Shown: positions 21,881 through 32,642 of the stretch, piece after piece | How positions within the stretch are numbered: the first letter of the stretch is position 1 | Layout: each line of letters starts with the position of its first letter | Assembly (NCBI GenBank): GCA_026214975.1 | Contig: JAOBSW010000948.1 | Span: 234,056-298,055 of the forward strand | Direction of reading: 5' to 3' | DNA length: 64,000 nt | From: Gentiana macrophylla | Taxonomy: Eukaryota; Streptophyta; Magnoliopsida; Gentianales; Gentianaceae | Made by a program: the position numbers and the translations under genes | The notes under the pieces: model-generated | The model's input: the letters and a program-made list of their open reading frames with translations, nothing else | Databases searched by the model: none | Told to the model about the DNA's origin: nothing

Positions 21881-22545
21881 CATGACACGTGGCGTTTTTT
21901 TTTCTTTTTCTCAAACCTTTCTTGCTTGTCTTTGTTTTTTTATTTTTTTCTTCTTAATCAAACGTGTGTCGTTAGTAGTTTGTGCACAAGAAAGAAAAAA
22001 AGGGAAAGACCGACTGACCTTTGTATCTTGTCTTTGTTTTTTTTTTCTTCTTAATCAAACGTGTGTCGTTAGTAGTTTGTGCACAAAAAATGAAAAAAAG
22101 GGAAAGACCGACGGATTTGAAGTTCTGTTGTATATACATATCTTATATATCTCTTCTATCTATATCTATATCTATTATCTATATCTATTAAGAGCCAAGA
22201 AGGTGTGCCCACAAATAGCCACGTGGACACCCTCTGGGCATGACACGTTGCGTTCTGTTTTTTTTTCAAACATTTGTGGCTTGTCTTTTTTTTTTTCCTT
22301 AATCAAACGTGTGTCGTTATCTTCTATATCTATATCTGTTAAGAGCCAAGAAGGTGTGCCCATAAATGGCCATGTGAACACCCTCTTGGCATGACACGTG
22401 GCGTTCTGTTTTTTTTTTTTTCCAAACCTTATTGGCTTGCCTTTTTTTTTTTCTATTTTTTTCTTCTTAATCAAGCGTGTGTCATTAGTAGTTTGTGCAC
22501 AAAAAGGGGAAAAAATGGAAAATGCAGACGGATTTGAAATTAATT

Positions 22546-22610
<65 letters not shown>

Positions 22611-24068
22611 TCTATCTTCTATATATATCTATTAAGAGCCAAGAAGGTGTGCCACAAATGGCCACGTGGACACTCTCTTGGCATGACACGTGGCGTATTG
22701 TTTTTTTTTTTCCAAACCTTTGTGGCTTGTCTTTTATTTTATTTTATTTTCTTCTTAATCGAACGTGTGTTGTTAGTACTTTGTGCACAAAAGGAGGAAA
22801 AAAAAGGAAAGACCGACGGATTTGAAGTTCTGCTGTGTAATGTACAACAATAAGAAAAAAATTGGCCGAAAAAATATCCGGGCCACGAAAATAGTCACGG
22901 CGCCACGATTACTCATGTTTTTTTTTATCAAACCTTTGTGGCTTGTTTTCTTTTTATTTTTTAAAATCAACCGTGTGCCATTAGTAGTTTGTGCTGAAAA
23001 GCAAAAAAAAAAAAAAAGGATAGACCGATAGATTTCACGTTGTGCTGTGTAGTGTACGATGGAAGATGGGTCAAGTTTAGCTATTAAATACAACCAAAAA
23101 AAAGTAGCCGAACAATTATCCGCAGAACTTCAAAGTGTCACGGCGCGACGATTACTCTCGGCACCCTATAAATCATCGGTAGCTCTTACGCGCGTACCGT
23201 TGTGCCAAAAAAGTTATTTGGTGGTGTGTAAAATTAAATGAAAATTAATTTAAAAAAATGGTGTCAATAGTAAAATGGTGTCAAAACTTGAAAATAATTT
23301 TTCATATGCTTTGACTAGCTATATTGATTATTGATCGTGTAAGAATGTATAATGTATTTATGTGGCTTCTACGGCACCACGAAATTACTCACGACGCCAC
23401 GATTACTCTCGGCGCCTTACAAATCACTCTTGACACCACGTTAAATGTTTTTATTATTTTGAAAATCATAACGTCAGTGGAACCGAAGGCCTTTTACAGT
23501 ACGAGCGTCACTACAATTGACGTTGGAATACCAAATAACTTTTTATATTTTTCAGACCGTTTGACACGTTTTTTTTTTTCACCAAATGAATGAACACGAG
23601 ATCAATGATGTATTCATTAATGATATGAAAGAGAAATGCCATACAGAAAATGAGTGAAACACATTTTCAAGCATATTAATGATCTTGAAGCTAAGACGTC
23701 CCGGGAGATTTGACCGAGTAATTATGATCCGCTTATTGTTTTTCTATAATGTTTCATTACGTAAAGTCGAAGTTAAAGGGATCGACTTTATGACATTGTT
23801 CTCCGATACATCGTATTGTGGTTTATTTTGTAGGTGGAAACTCTTGATAGGGCTGGAAGAGAAGTGATTCGTAATTTTCACGCCTCTAAGAAAGAGCTAT
23901 CTCTTGCAGAGAATGTTATATGTTTCTGTTGTTCTCTTTGTCTTGTGCCTTTGTTTGTTACGGTTTAACCTTACACGATTTATTTCACATTACGATCTAT
24001 TTTTTGGTATTATCGTTGGTAAAGATTTATGTTGGGTCGTCGTGCCGTGCACGGCTCACATTTACTAG
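21881..24068 (+). mobile_element. Helitron with several repeated 5' heads
   Basis: The 3' end has the Helitron layout: palindromic hairpin GCCGTGCACGGC (24044-24055), a short AT-rich spacer, then CTAG (24065-24068) followed by T. Near-identical 5' heads starting TC and reading TCTATATCTATTAAGAGCC occur at about 22178, 22329 and 22618. Each is followed by CCAAGAAGGTGTGCC and then a CATGACACGTGGCG block; the block occurs at 21881, 22239, 22390 and 22682. A related segment without the head is at about 22900-23060. No Rep/helicase gene is present, so it is non-autonomous. The innermost complete copy would be 22618-24068. Confidence 0.65.
22549..22608. repeat. (TA)30 microsatellite
   Basis: An uninterrupted run of TA dinucleotides over 60 bp just before the third Helitron head. 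Confidence 0.97.
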
Positions 24069-24069
24069 T

Positions 24070-24518
24070 TCACTAGTAACTACTAAATAGATGCGTAGAG
24101 AGACAAAGAAGTAAAGTATAAAACTTAAAATAAAGAGATAAGCTTATTTTCGCAATACTTGACTTATTTCAAAATTATGGGTCTATTTCCTCAACAACAA
24201 CAAAAAATGGTGCTTAAATTGTTAAAATTATCTCTTTTACTCTTTTTTTCTCTGAGTTTCGAACATTCGCTGAAAACTTCTAGACTAGTGGGGTGGTTTT
24301 GTCAAAACTAAATCCCAAGGAGTTATTGACTAAATTAATTTCCCTTTATCTTACTTTTTTTAACCAACTTAAATCCTTTTTTAAAAAAATATAATATTCA
24401 GATTTTTGTGAAATGATACGTCATTTTCAAAACAATCTTGATATTACAGACTTCCTTAGTTTTCATTTGATACACACAATCATTATGGGCATTAGTGCCA
24501 TTCATATTCAAATCCTTC
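24070..24518. other. AT-rich spacer
   Basis: I see no gene, repeat end or known element in this stretch between the Helitron tail and the LTR fragment. Confidence 0.5.
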
Positions 24519-25700
24519 CATAACGTCCCGTTCCCGGATACCGAGTCTTTATCTGAAAAAAAACGTTCGGCACTTATAACATTAAATAAATTGAATATTA
24601 CACGTAAGCTTTTACGTCGTCGTATCGAGTTAAGCAAAACGAAAGCTAAAAAGACCCGGATGAAATTCATAAATGCTACTAGAAAAGGAACCGTCAAAAC
24701 TAAAGATAAAATAGTTATTTTACAACAACAATAGACAAATCTTACAAAGTACGATGTCTCAAAATAAAAGATACAACATTATCTGGAAATGAAAATACAT
24801 CATACTTTGAATTGGAAAACTACATAGTCATGAATACACTTGAGTAATAAAAGTACTAATAAAGTAGTCATGCATAGCATAATCAAATATCATCCTCGAA
24901 GTCATCGTCAAACTCTGGCTCAACATGTTCTTCTTCTCAACCCACAATGCATACAAAACAAACAAGAAAAGGAAGTAAGTACAAAAGTATTTAGTAAAAG
25001 GTAGAAGCTATTGAACAACTAAGTTTCATAACGAAATTTCCACATTATTATTAAATTAACTTTATGAAACCGACTCAAACACTACGGTTCATTTAATGCC
25101 CATCAACATGTTGTGACATCCTAGCTACTTGTTTCTAGTTTAGCTTATATTTGTTACATTAGTATTCAATGGCACTACGCATGGTGCTACGTCCACGAAG
25201 TAATTGGGTGCAACCTATTAGTGGATCACACTAATAGCCTCGGGCTAGCCCCAGTGTGTGTGTGTTCGGCGAAATCCCTCTACTCCTGGTGCTCCTTAAG
25301 GTCCAGCAGAGTTATTCACTTTTACTAACCACTTGACACATCATGATATAGACTTGTGTCTTACCAAAAATAACATGATGTTTAGACTTTTAACTACACA
25401 AGTATGTTTGTTATTTAGTTAACTAGCCACATAAGTATTTTCAAGGAAAATGCTCACTTACATCTTCTACTCTCTCACTTAGCCAACTAGACACTAACAA
25501 GGCCTAACATATTCAACAGACATTGATGGATACCAATCCATCAAAGCACAAGGCCAATCATACTCTTCTGACGGTCCCGAACTTCAACTCTTAGTAAGAA
25601 TCCATTCGGGAACTAAATGCACCAGAAGCCTCATCGTGACTTGTTCGTGTTCATATAAGTTCATCAGTTTAAGAATTAACATTTAAAACTAAATTCGGGG
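24519..25700 (-). mobile_element. Diverged, truncated LTR of the chromovirus family
   Basis: Begins ATAACGTCCCGTTCCCGG and follows the order of the LTRs at 44549 and 50872: the AATATTACACGTAAGC stretch, the TCATC-TCAAACTC and GTAAGTACA blocks, and the CAAAGCACAAG block with GAACTTCAACTC. Similarity fades near 25700, so about the last kilobase of the LTR is missing. It is clearly older than the pair at 44549-53078. Strand is given by analogy with that element. Confidence 0.75.
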
Positions 25701-25855
25701 CTCAAAACACATAAAACATCAAATCAGGGGAGAAATGTTGGTTTTGATTTTGAACCTAATATAAGTGCGGAGAAATGAACCTACATCTCTTTATTCGAGG
25801 GTTTTCGGTAGTAATACTTTGTGATTCGAAATTCAGTTTTAGGTCATTACTTAAC

Positions 25856-26049
25856 GTACAGTTCATATCCGGGTTAATTCGGTAAATCCGATAACCTTTG
25901 CTCCTGACCTACCGAGCTCTAAGCGTTACATGAAATGATTCTTTTTCTTACCTTCTTTTTCTTTTTCTTTTACGGAAACCAAAAGTAGGTTATAAACAAA
26001 CACCTTTTTATTTATTATTATATTGGAGGATTGAATTGAGGACTACTTT
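25856..26049 (+). other. RING locus 2 upstream region, left of the LINE
   Basis: Matches 16336-16540 of locus 1 (shared CATATCCGGGTTAATTCGGT and the following bases). The match resumes at 29089 beyond the LINE. The GAGGACTACTTT at 26038-26049 is the LINE target duplication. Confidence 0.8.
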
Positions 26050-26261
26050 TTTTCCCTTTCTTTAAGCGGTCATCATATTCATTCATGTGGCAACCAAAAG
26101 GCCATAAAAACATTGTCCGAAAGCATCCAAGCTCCACAAGGAGAAAAAAACACTATAGATGTATGCACAAAAAATAGCTACTCATAATCCTGCCAAGCTA
26201 GTCGCAGGTTCTTCGCCCTTTCTACCGTCTGAGATGTCAACACAAAGGCCCGGGGCCTCTC

Positions 26262-28219
26262 TGTTAGGAAATCTACGCGGGAACACAGCGGAATTCAAAA
26301 TTTATTTCCTTTTATCCAAGATCGACTTCGTTTAAGCAACAACCAAATAAGCTAGTAGACGGTGGTTACCTTGCTTGATCTAAAAGATCGACGCTTTGAC
26401 CGTTTAAGGAGTGTAGTGGTGCATGGAGCCGCCCAAGCGTTCGGCCTCTACCGCTAGTCCACACGAACAGCCCGCTGGAATCCCATCATGGATTGCTACC
26501 AAAAAACTCGGTTGCTAGACCGACCTTTTCTCTCTCTCAAAATCTCTTCGAAGAAGCTCTCTGTTTTTCACAAGAAACTATTAGTCTCTTGGAATTGTGA
26601 TGTACAAAAGAGCTAGCCAACCCCTTTCTTATATAGGTGTTGGGGCGCCCCCCATGTCTCCCAATCTGATTGGGATTAGCTTCCTAGCTAGTAGATTGAG
26701 GAGAAAGAAAACATTTTCCTAATAAAATAAAGAAAATATATTTGATTGATTTATCTCATAAATATTGAATATCTTATATTAAATATATTTCCAAGATATG
26801 TATTGATAATATCTTATATTGAATATATCTTATCTTATTACCAAAATACTATTTTCCCAAAAATCAATTAATATCTAATCTCATATTAATATATGGTAAT
26901 CACATTAATTAAATTGCACAATCCAAGTGTATTTTATACACTTTAAACTTGTGCCCCATATTGACAATTATTAGCTTCTGGGATATTCTTAATTAATATA
27001 ATGCTATGATTAATTAATTTTCAAAGTACATATGTATCAATATACACAATAAGACATATACACTATATGTATATTTAATTAATCAACATAATTAATATCT
27101 TGTGTTATATTTATTCATAATAAAAAAATACCACCATATTAATTTATCACTATAACACTTTATAGTCGAGATAAAACTTTCCTTATTTGGTTATCACTAT
27201 AACCGCATTTTAATCCGGCTAGATGTTCTTATGTGTGTGACCCGATAGGCTTCCGAATATGTTGACCGTAGACACAAAGTGCAAATTACGAAAATGCCCT
27301 TCATACCTAACGATTACGAGATAGCGTCTAGCAACACACCGTGACCCTCAATCATCGGAAAAGTCAAATGCAATGACTACTATCTTTCATGTGAAACAGT
27401 TACCGTGTAAATAAAAACCTTATCACTGTATTAATATCCGTACGGTCGTACGTTGAGTGTCAAACATCAACGACCGTATCTTATAATCCGGATATCACGC
27501 TCTCTCGAAGTAACTCATTTACTTCCACTTTGCAAAGATTCATGAGAGTAAGACATTCCTTAAAAGAAGGCCATTTCGGATATTCCCCTACTAACAGGGT
27601 ACGCGATTTACGGACGAACAACATGAATCCTACACATGCTTCAGTATCACACCCAATCACTACCGCATGATCGCCCTGTGGTTAGGAGAAATCTCAATAG
27701 TGTCAAAGTATGACAATCCACACCGTGATGCCATGTAGACTCCTGTCCTAAGGATAATTACTCAACTATCACATACTGCGACACTTAATAAAGTAAGTGG
27801 GTCAGTCTAACGTACGCATTCTCTAATACTTGTCCATGTACAGTCGAAGTGTCTCTACACTTCGATAGATGAGATCTATCGATGTTCTTAAAGACAGAAG
27901 ACATCTAATACGTGCTAGCATGTTTTTACTATCAATGCCCTGTTAAATAGTACATAAGCCTAGAGACATTTAAATATCAAACTTATTAAAGTGATTGGAG
28001 ATCTCATCAGCCATAATCGCCTATCATTGAAACTCTATCACAGTTTAATACTAAAGACATTATCACATATACATTCACAAATTGGTTCATATAAATGAAC
28101 AGAAAATATAATAATAGAAAAGCCATTTAATATATGTATAAACATAAAGAAATAGTAGAGATGATCCGACCCGGTTGGATCCGGTCCAACCTGATTGGGT
28201 TTAGGACACTTTTTCAACA
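26262..28219 (-). mobile_element. Solo Copia LTR (family B), minus strand
   Basis: Reverse-complement homologue of the LTR at 6381-8579: the left end TGTTAGGAAATC is the complement of its 3' end and the right end GGACACTTTTTCAACA the complement of its 5' start. There is no polypurine tract or pol sequence beside it; LINE sequence continues on both sides, so it is a solo LTR. The flanking pentamers CTCTC (left) and CTCCT (right) are only a partial match for a target duplication. It lacks the Stowaway MITE present in its sister. Confidence 0.88.
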
Positions 28220-28830
28220 CTCCTCCTCTGAATGGTGTAAGACCCAGTTTCTCCAAAGCCATATGCCGTAAACTGTTTCTCTCTAGGTATACTTTCAATC
28301 TGATGTCTCAATAAACGATCGGCTATTGCATTTAATATTAATATTCATCCAATCCTCAATCGTCCGAGCTCCAAAGAACATTGGCCATTTATCTCTCGGG
28401 ATCAAGATGCTCCATACTTGGGTTGCCCACATGCAATCCCTCAACACGTGCAAGATAGATTCCGATTCTTCCACAAAAAGGGCAAACTGGATATGAAATT
28501 TCATGTCTCTTACCAAGAAAATCATACACTGGGAGAGATTCATGTTTCATTGCCCATAACAAAAAATTACCTCGTGCTCGGCCCTGTAAACTCCAAATTT
28601 GCTTCCAGGAGGTGTCACCAATTCCTGCTTGCTGATAGTCAGCCGCCCCCTTCATTAGAAATGTGCACTGATGCAACAATATATGTCCCCTTATCTCTTC
28701 TTTCCACATGATGTTATCGGGAGATACCCCCAGGCCCCACCAAAGAACTGAGTATGCCTTACATATGCCCCGCCAAACAGGAGAACACCTAGGATTTCGG
28801 CTCGCAGTTAATTATGTGTATTTATGAGCC
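28220..28830 (-). pseudogene. LINE reverse-transcriptase C-terminal zinc-binding region
   Basis: The minus-strand frame at 28389-28709 gives WKQIWSLQGRARGNFLLWAM, then LPVYDFLGKR and a CPFCGR motif. After a frameshift the frame at 28295-28543 continues as HVLRDCMWATQVWSIL. This is the zf-RVT region found after the RT of plant L1-type LINEs: W-x2-IW, FLW, C-x2-C, H-x3-C. The reading frame breaks at about 28440, and no RT or endonuclease domain remains upstream, as expected for a 5'-truncated copy. Confidence 0.8.
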
Positions 28831-29100
28831 AATACCTGAACCCACAGTTTCTCTTTAGGGGCGGACGCAGGATCTCGGGTAGGGGGGGCAATAAATTTTT
28901 TAAAGGCAAATAAAAAAATTAAGGGGGGCAAACTATATGTAGCGTACAAATTTTAGTGTATTTTTTCCAGATTAAGGGAGAGCAATCTTTCTACTATCAG
29001 TATGTAGAGTCATAATTGTTTCTCTTTATTATGCAAAAGCTGCCACATCAACTTCCCTAAAAAAAAGCAAGATTCATTTCGTTTAGTCGAGGACTACTTT

Positions 29101-29414
29101 ATTAAAAAAAAAAACAAGAATTAAGGATGAAATAAATCATTTTGGAATAAAGTGGAATTATCGATATTTATCCACACAAAAAGAAATAATGAATAGAAAC
29201 GTTTTTAATTAATTCATTAAGGAATGTCGGTTACTAGAAGCTTATTTTGCTTTCCTATTAAGCACCGGAAACTTTTAATTTGTATAAAAAGAAACTCACG
29301 GTAATCACTAAGTTAATATACTAAGCAATTTACTTTTAAAAATTCTGCAAATTTCCTGTGCTGTTATTTTTCTCTTGGTTCCATCACTTTTTTATTTTAT
29401 TTTATTTATCCGTT
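29101..29414 (+). other. RING locus 2 upstream region, right of the LINE
   Basis: Aligns with 16525-17120 of locus 1 (GGAATAAAGTGGAATTATCG, the AAACGT-TTAATTAATTCATT block, CTCTTGGT-CCATCAC). It has no long A-run and only one copy of the segment that is doubled in locus 1. It should contain the 5' UTR and promoter of the truncated gene. Confidence 0.7.
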
Positions 29415-29933
29415 ATGGCAGAGTTGTGGGAGATTCGATATCAATGTGAGTTGAGTCATCAAGGCTATGATTGCATCAAACGTATTGGCAAAGGTAAGTG
29501 TTCCAAGGATGAGTTGTATGTCAACCTTCGGTACGACGTAAGCAGTAACTTCAATAACTACCTCGGCGAAAACCCATCTGAAGAAGAGGGTTTACAATTT
29601 CGCAGCACTACGGTGGAGGTTGTTTCGTTGTCCAATCTGAGAAGTGGGCCCGCTGTCGATCAACGTAATAGGGATTTTTTCACTAATCTGCTTGTTCCGC
29701 TTGATATAGTAGCAGAAATTCGAAACAAAGTCAAAAGAAGGGCGACTTTCTGGATGAATAATTGCCGTAAAGCTGGCGTGAATGTTTTGCTCTTTAACGC
29801 TAATATTTCGATCCGGGCTTCAAGTTATCTTGTAGATGAAGAACAATTGGATGATGATATAGCAATGGTCGTGACATCCTCAATGGAGGGTGCTAATAAA
29901 GAAAAATATAAAGGTATTTCAAATGAAAGATAA
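29415..29933 (+). pseudogene. RING-H2 family copy 2, RING domain lost
   Basis: Open for 172 codons from MAELWEIRYQCELSHQGYDC. The frame also runs upstream to 29358, but the ATG shared with locus 1 is at 29415. Up to about residue 161 (TSSMEGAN) it is colinear with locus 1, without the frameshift and TRIM found there. The last residues (KEKYKGISNER, then TAA) come from a retrotransposon LTR that replaces the RING. A product would lack any ligase domain and carry a transposon-derived tail. It could be a dominant-negative or simply dead; the sequence does not say. Confidence 0.72.
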
Positions 29934-31128
29934 GATGATGATATTTAAAAGAAGATATGATATATAGATTTATTTGGAATAAATTATATTTAACTTTATT
30001 AATAAATATTTTTTCTTTAGGATTATTTATTTTGTATTAGGTTGTTATCATTTTTCTCTCTTATATAGTGGAGAAGTATTGTATCATCGATCATTCATTC
30101 AATAAAAATAGTTCAATTCTTTCGTTGTGTATTCTGATTTTCTTCACGTGGTATCGGTCTCTGGCGGGGTTTCAAGTCTTTTGACAATGGTGAAACTCGT
30201 CCGATCCTCTTCCGCCCATCGCATTCTCATCTTTCAAATACATCTTAGTGTCCGAGATGATTGAGTTTCATGTTAATTGTTTCATAGTGTCCAAAATAAT
30301 ACAATTTCTTGCATAAAATTAAATTTAAAAAAATAAATCTTATGCTGCATATCCTTCATCTGCCCAGATGAATATGGGATTGCATCAGCCATGAGTAGGT
30401 TTTTTATTTCAATTATTCAGCAAATCCATAAAATCCTTTATTGTGCCCAAACAAGTTTGCGTATGTTCATGTGTTCCCTTGATTCTTATAGAGGGAAAAA
30501 AAAAAAAAAAAATCAACAACAACAACGTGAGTTCTCCCTGAGTCTTGCATCTTTGGTCCAAATCCCATGTTCATTCACTTAATCCCATCTCCACGTTTCT
30601 CTTCACACATCTTTCAAATTGTTTTTTGAGTCAATTTTCTTTTATGTTGGTTGTTATTATACATAGATCTATGAATAAATAATATTGTCATATAGCATCA
30701 TCTCTCCTCTTTGACATCCATCTATATCACTTTCATTTATGGTGCAATTAGAAGAAAAAAAAATGCAGATCCATGACATCGTCTACAATGAAGACGGTGT
30801 TAAAATGAAGACACATCCCTCCATCGGATGATGCAAATAGTAAGGCAGGTTTGCAGTCATCAGAGGAAATTGAAAAGATTTTTTGACAAACAAAGAAATA
30901 GCCACAGGCTAAAAGCTAAGAGCCAAAAGCCAAAAGAGCCGGGAGCCAGAGCTAAAAGTCGTAGGTGTCAAAAAGTCGTATCATATTTCTGGTGGACAGA
31001 CAAACGTTGCCTCCAACCCCGACAACGTTTGTGGGAGGGTAATAAAGAAAAAAATAAAGGTCTTTCAAATGAAAGATAAGATGATGATATTTAAAAGAAG
31101 ATATGATAGATTTAACTGGAATAAATTA
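29895..31128 (+). mobile_element. Small non-autonomous LTR element (TRIM-like)
   Basis: The first LTR (about 29895-30148) starts AATAAAGAAAAATATAAAGG, has a TATA box near 30061 (CTTATATAGTGG) and an AATAAA signal near 30101, and is followed by a tRNA-Met primer site. The interior (about 0.9 kb) has no ORF of note. A purine tract GTGGGAGGG (31031-31039) precedes a second LTR start (31041) that is identical over most of 88 bp and then stops abruptly at GGAATAAATTATA. The second LTR is therefore truncated. The first LTR joins the RING gene in frame. Confidence 0.7.
30149..30165 (+). other. Primer-binding site (tRNA-Met type)
   Basis: TGGTATCGGTCTCTGGCG directly after the LTR; the first seven bases match the initiator tRNA-Met complement TGGTATCAGAGC, and later bases have drifted. 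Confidence 0.65.
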
Positions 31129-31401
31129 TAGGGATAAGGGTCCAAAAGGACACATAATTACTTAATTAGGCAAATATGACACATCTAATTTTTCCTTGTT
31201 TATAAGGACATAAATTTGATAGATAGAGAATTTTACCCTCAATTTAAGAATTAAAAAAAAAAATTTGAGAGAAAGAACCAGGCGTAAGATAGAAACGGGT
31301 GAGATCAATTGCCGCAAGTACTGATAGAAACTGGTGAGAAATTGATTAAAAAAAATAATTCGTCAAAGGAATCGAAGAATCAAAGAACGAGAGAGAACAG
31401 G
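31129..31401. other. Spacer between TRIM-like element and viral sequence
   Basis: No gene. It begins GGGATAAGGGTCCAAAAGGA exactly where the truncated LTR ends, which may be the terminus of another small element, but no matching opposite end is visible. Confidence 0.45.
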
Positions 31402-32640
31402 CTATTGCAGGAAAAATTCGCTGGCAGCAACCTTCAAAGAGATTGAAAATAAGGTTTTGTTGTTTAGGAGAATTATCAAAAGATCAAATCCTATTTCAAT
31501 AACTTCTTCCATAAACTTTACCTTATGGGGATATTGTTGTTTGTTGGGACATTCATTTGCATAATGACCCTCTATATTGCAGATCCAACATCTACAATTT
31601 TTCTTACCCTTGGGACAGAATTTCTTTTTATCAGTAGTTTCATGCTGTTTGCCAATATTTTTATTTTTCTGGCGTGGTTTAAAGTTTTTCCCAGATTTAA
31701 ACCGTTTGTGTGTTCTTTGTATAAGAACTCTTATTTTTCGAATGTTTGAGTTTCCTTTTGGTAAAGTAACTCGCTTCTTTGCAACCATACTGAAATGGTT
31801 TTTCTGCAATTTTTTTTTGCAGCAGCTTATATTGAATTTCTTCAATTGCTGATGTTTATTAGAAAGATCACAATTTTTTTTGTATTTCTTCTCTTACTAA
31901 TTTAGTAGCTAACCCGAAGCTGAAGTTGGTTATACCCATTTGACGACTAGTCTCTTCAAATTGTTGGAGTGCAGTTGCTCCGACTATTGGGATTTTTGAA
32001 AGGAAATCTTTAATTAATTCCTCATGCTCACCTGGAGGTAATTCATAAATATGTTCTTCATAATCACATATGAAAGCTTCTATGTAACAGATATCACATA
32101 TCTGTAGATTCTTAAGCCTTATCCTGGCTTTTCTTCTTGTTTCAAGAAGAGCATTTTCTTTAGCAGCAATGGAACTAATGTTCATTCATGTGAACATATA
32201 TGTAATTCCATTAATTACATCTATTGCTAGCTGTTCTGGATTAGTGGCTGTCCAGATAGTACTTTGTACAAAGTTTTGTACATTTCCTGAAGTCCTATGT
32301 TCTATTAAAAGTAGAACATTTTTAGTATCAGGATATTCTTTCCTGTTTACTTGTATAATTAAACTTAGTTCGGTTCCCCAAACATCAGTAAGCTTTTGTC
32401 TTTCTTTTACACAATCTAAATTTAAGACTGTCATTCCAAAAGCTGTATTGGCAAGTTTTGCCGAGGCAATATCTCTTTTTGCTTGATCTATTATAGGTTC
32501 AAGATGATCCCTAGATTCATGTTGCCTTTTTAAAGGAGATGCAGGTCGGTCTGAACTACTTGTTTCTTCTTTGTTCATTCTGATGGTATTAGTATATTCT
32601 TCATCAGAATCAGATGAACTTTCTTGAGTTTCAAGAATTG
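31402..32640 (-). pseudogene. Caulimovirid coat protein, broken
   Basis: Three adjacent minus-strand frames give an acidic serine-rich start (SSSDSDEE, about 32610), a central region at 32186-32578, a second segment at 31868-32185 with LQICDICYIEAFICDYEEH, and a C-terminal part at 31402-31845. The last is rich in lysine and carries a CCHC zinc knuckle ([14 protein letters not shown]) followed by an acidic end. Acidic N-terminus, basic stretch and single knuckle are the layout of caulimovirid capsid proteins. A stop near 32185 and a frameshift near 31860 separate the parts. The expected overlap with pol downstream is missing. Confidence 0.82.
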
Positions 32641-32642
32641 TG

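Larger units (their letters stand above)
26050..29088 (-). mobile_element. 5'-truncated LINE, with nested solo LTR
   Basis: Flanked by a 12-bp duplication GAGGACTACTTT (26038-26049, 29089-29100). The plus-strand left end is a T-run, i.e. the poly(A) tail of a minus-strand LINE. Locus 1 has the empty site near 16515 (GAGACTGCTTTATT), which confirms the insertion. Coding remnants of the LINE C-terminus are at 28220-28830 and, beyond the solo LTR, at about 26090-26261. The stretch 28855-29088, which starts GGGGCGGACGCAGGATCT, looks like a piece of another small element and is not explained by a LINE. Confidence 0.85.

Noticed and set aside
21783..23093. Several ORFs up to 203 codons on both strands
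   Set aside because: They encode poly-Phe/Lys and Tyr-Ile runs from T-tracts and the TA microsatellite in Helitron DNA.
28418..28711. Plus-strand ORF of 97 codons
   Set aside because: It is the complement of the LINE zinc-binding region, which has recognisable motifs on the minus strand.
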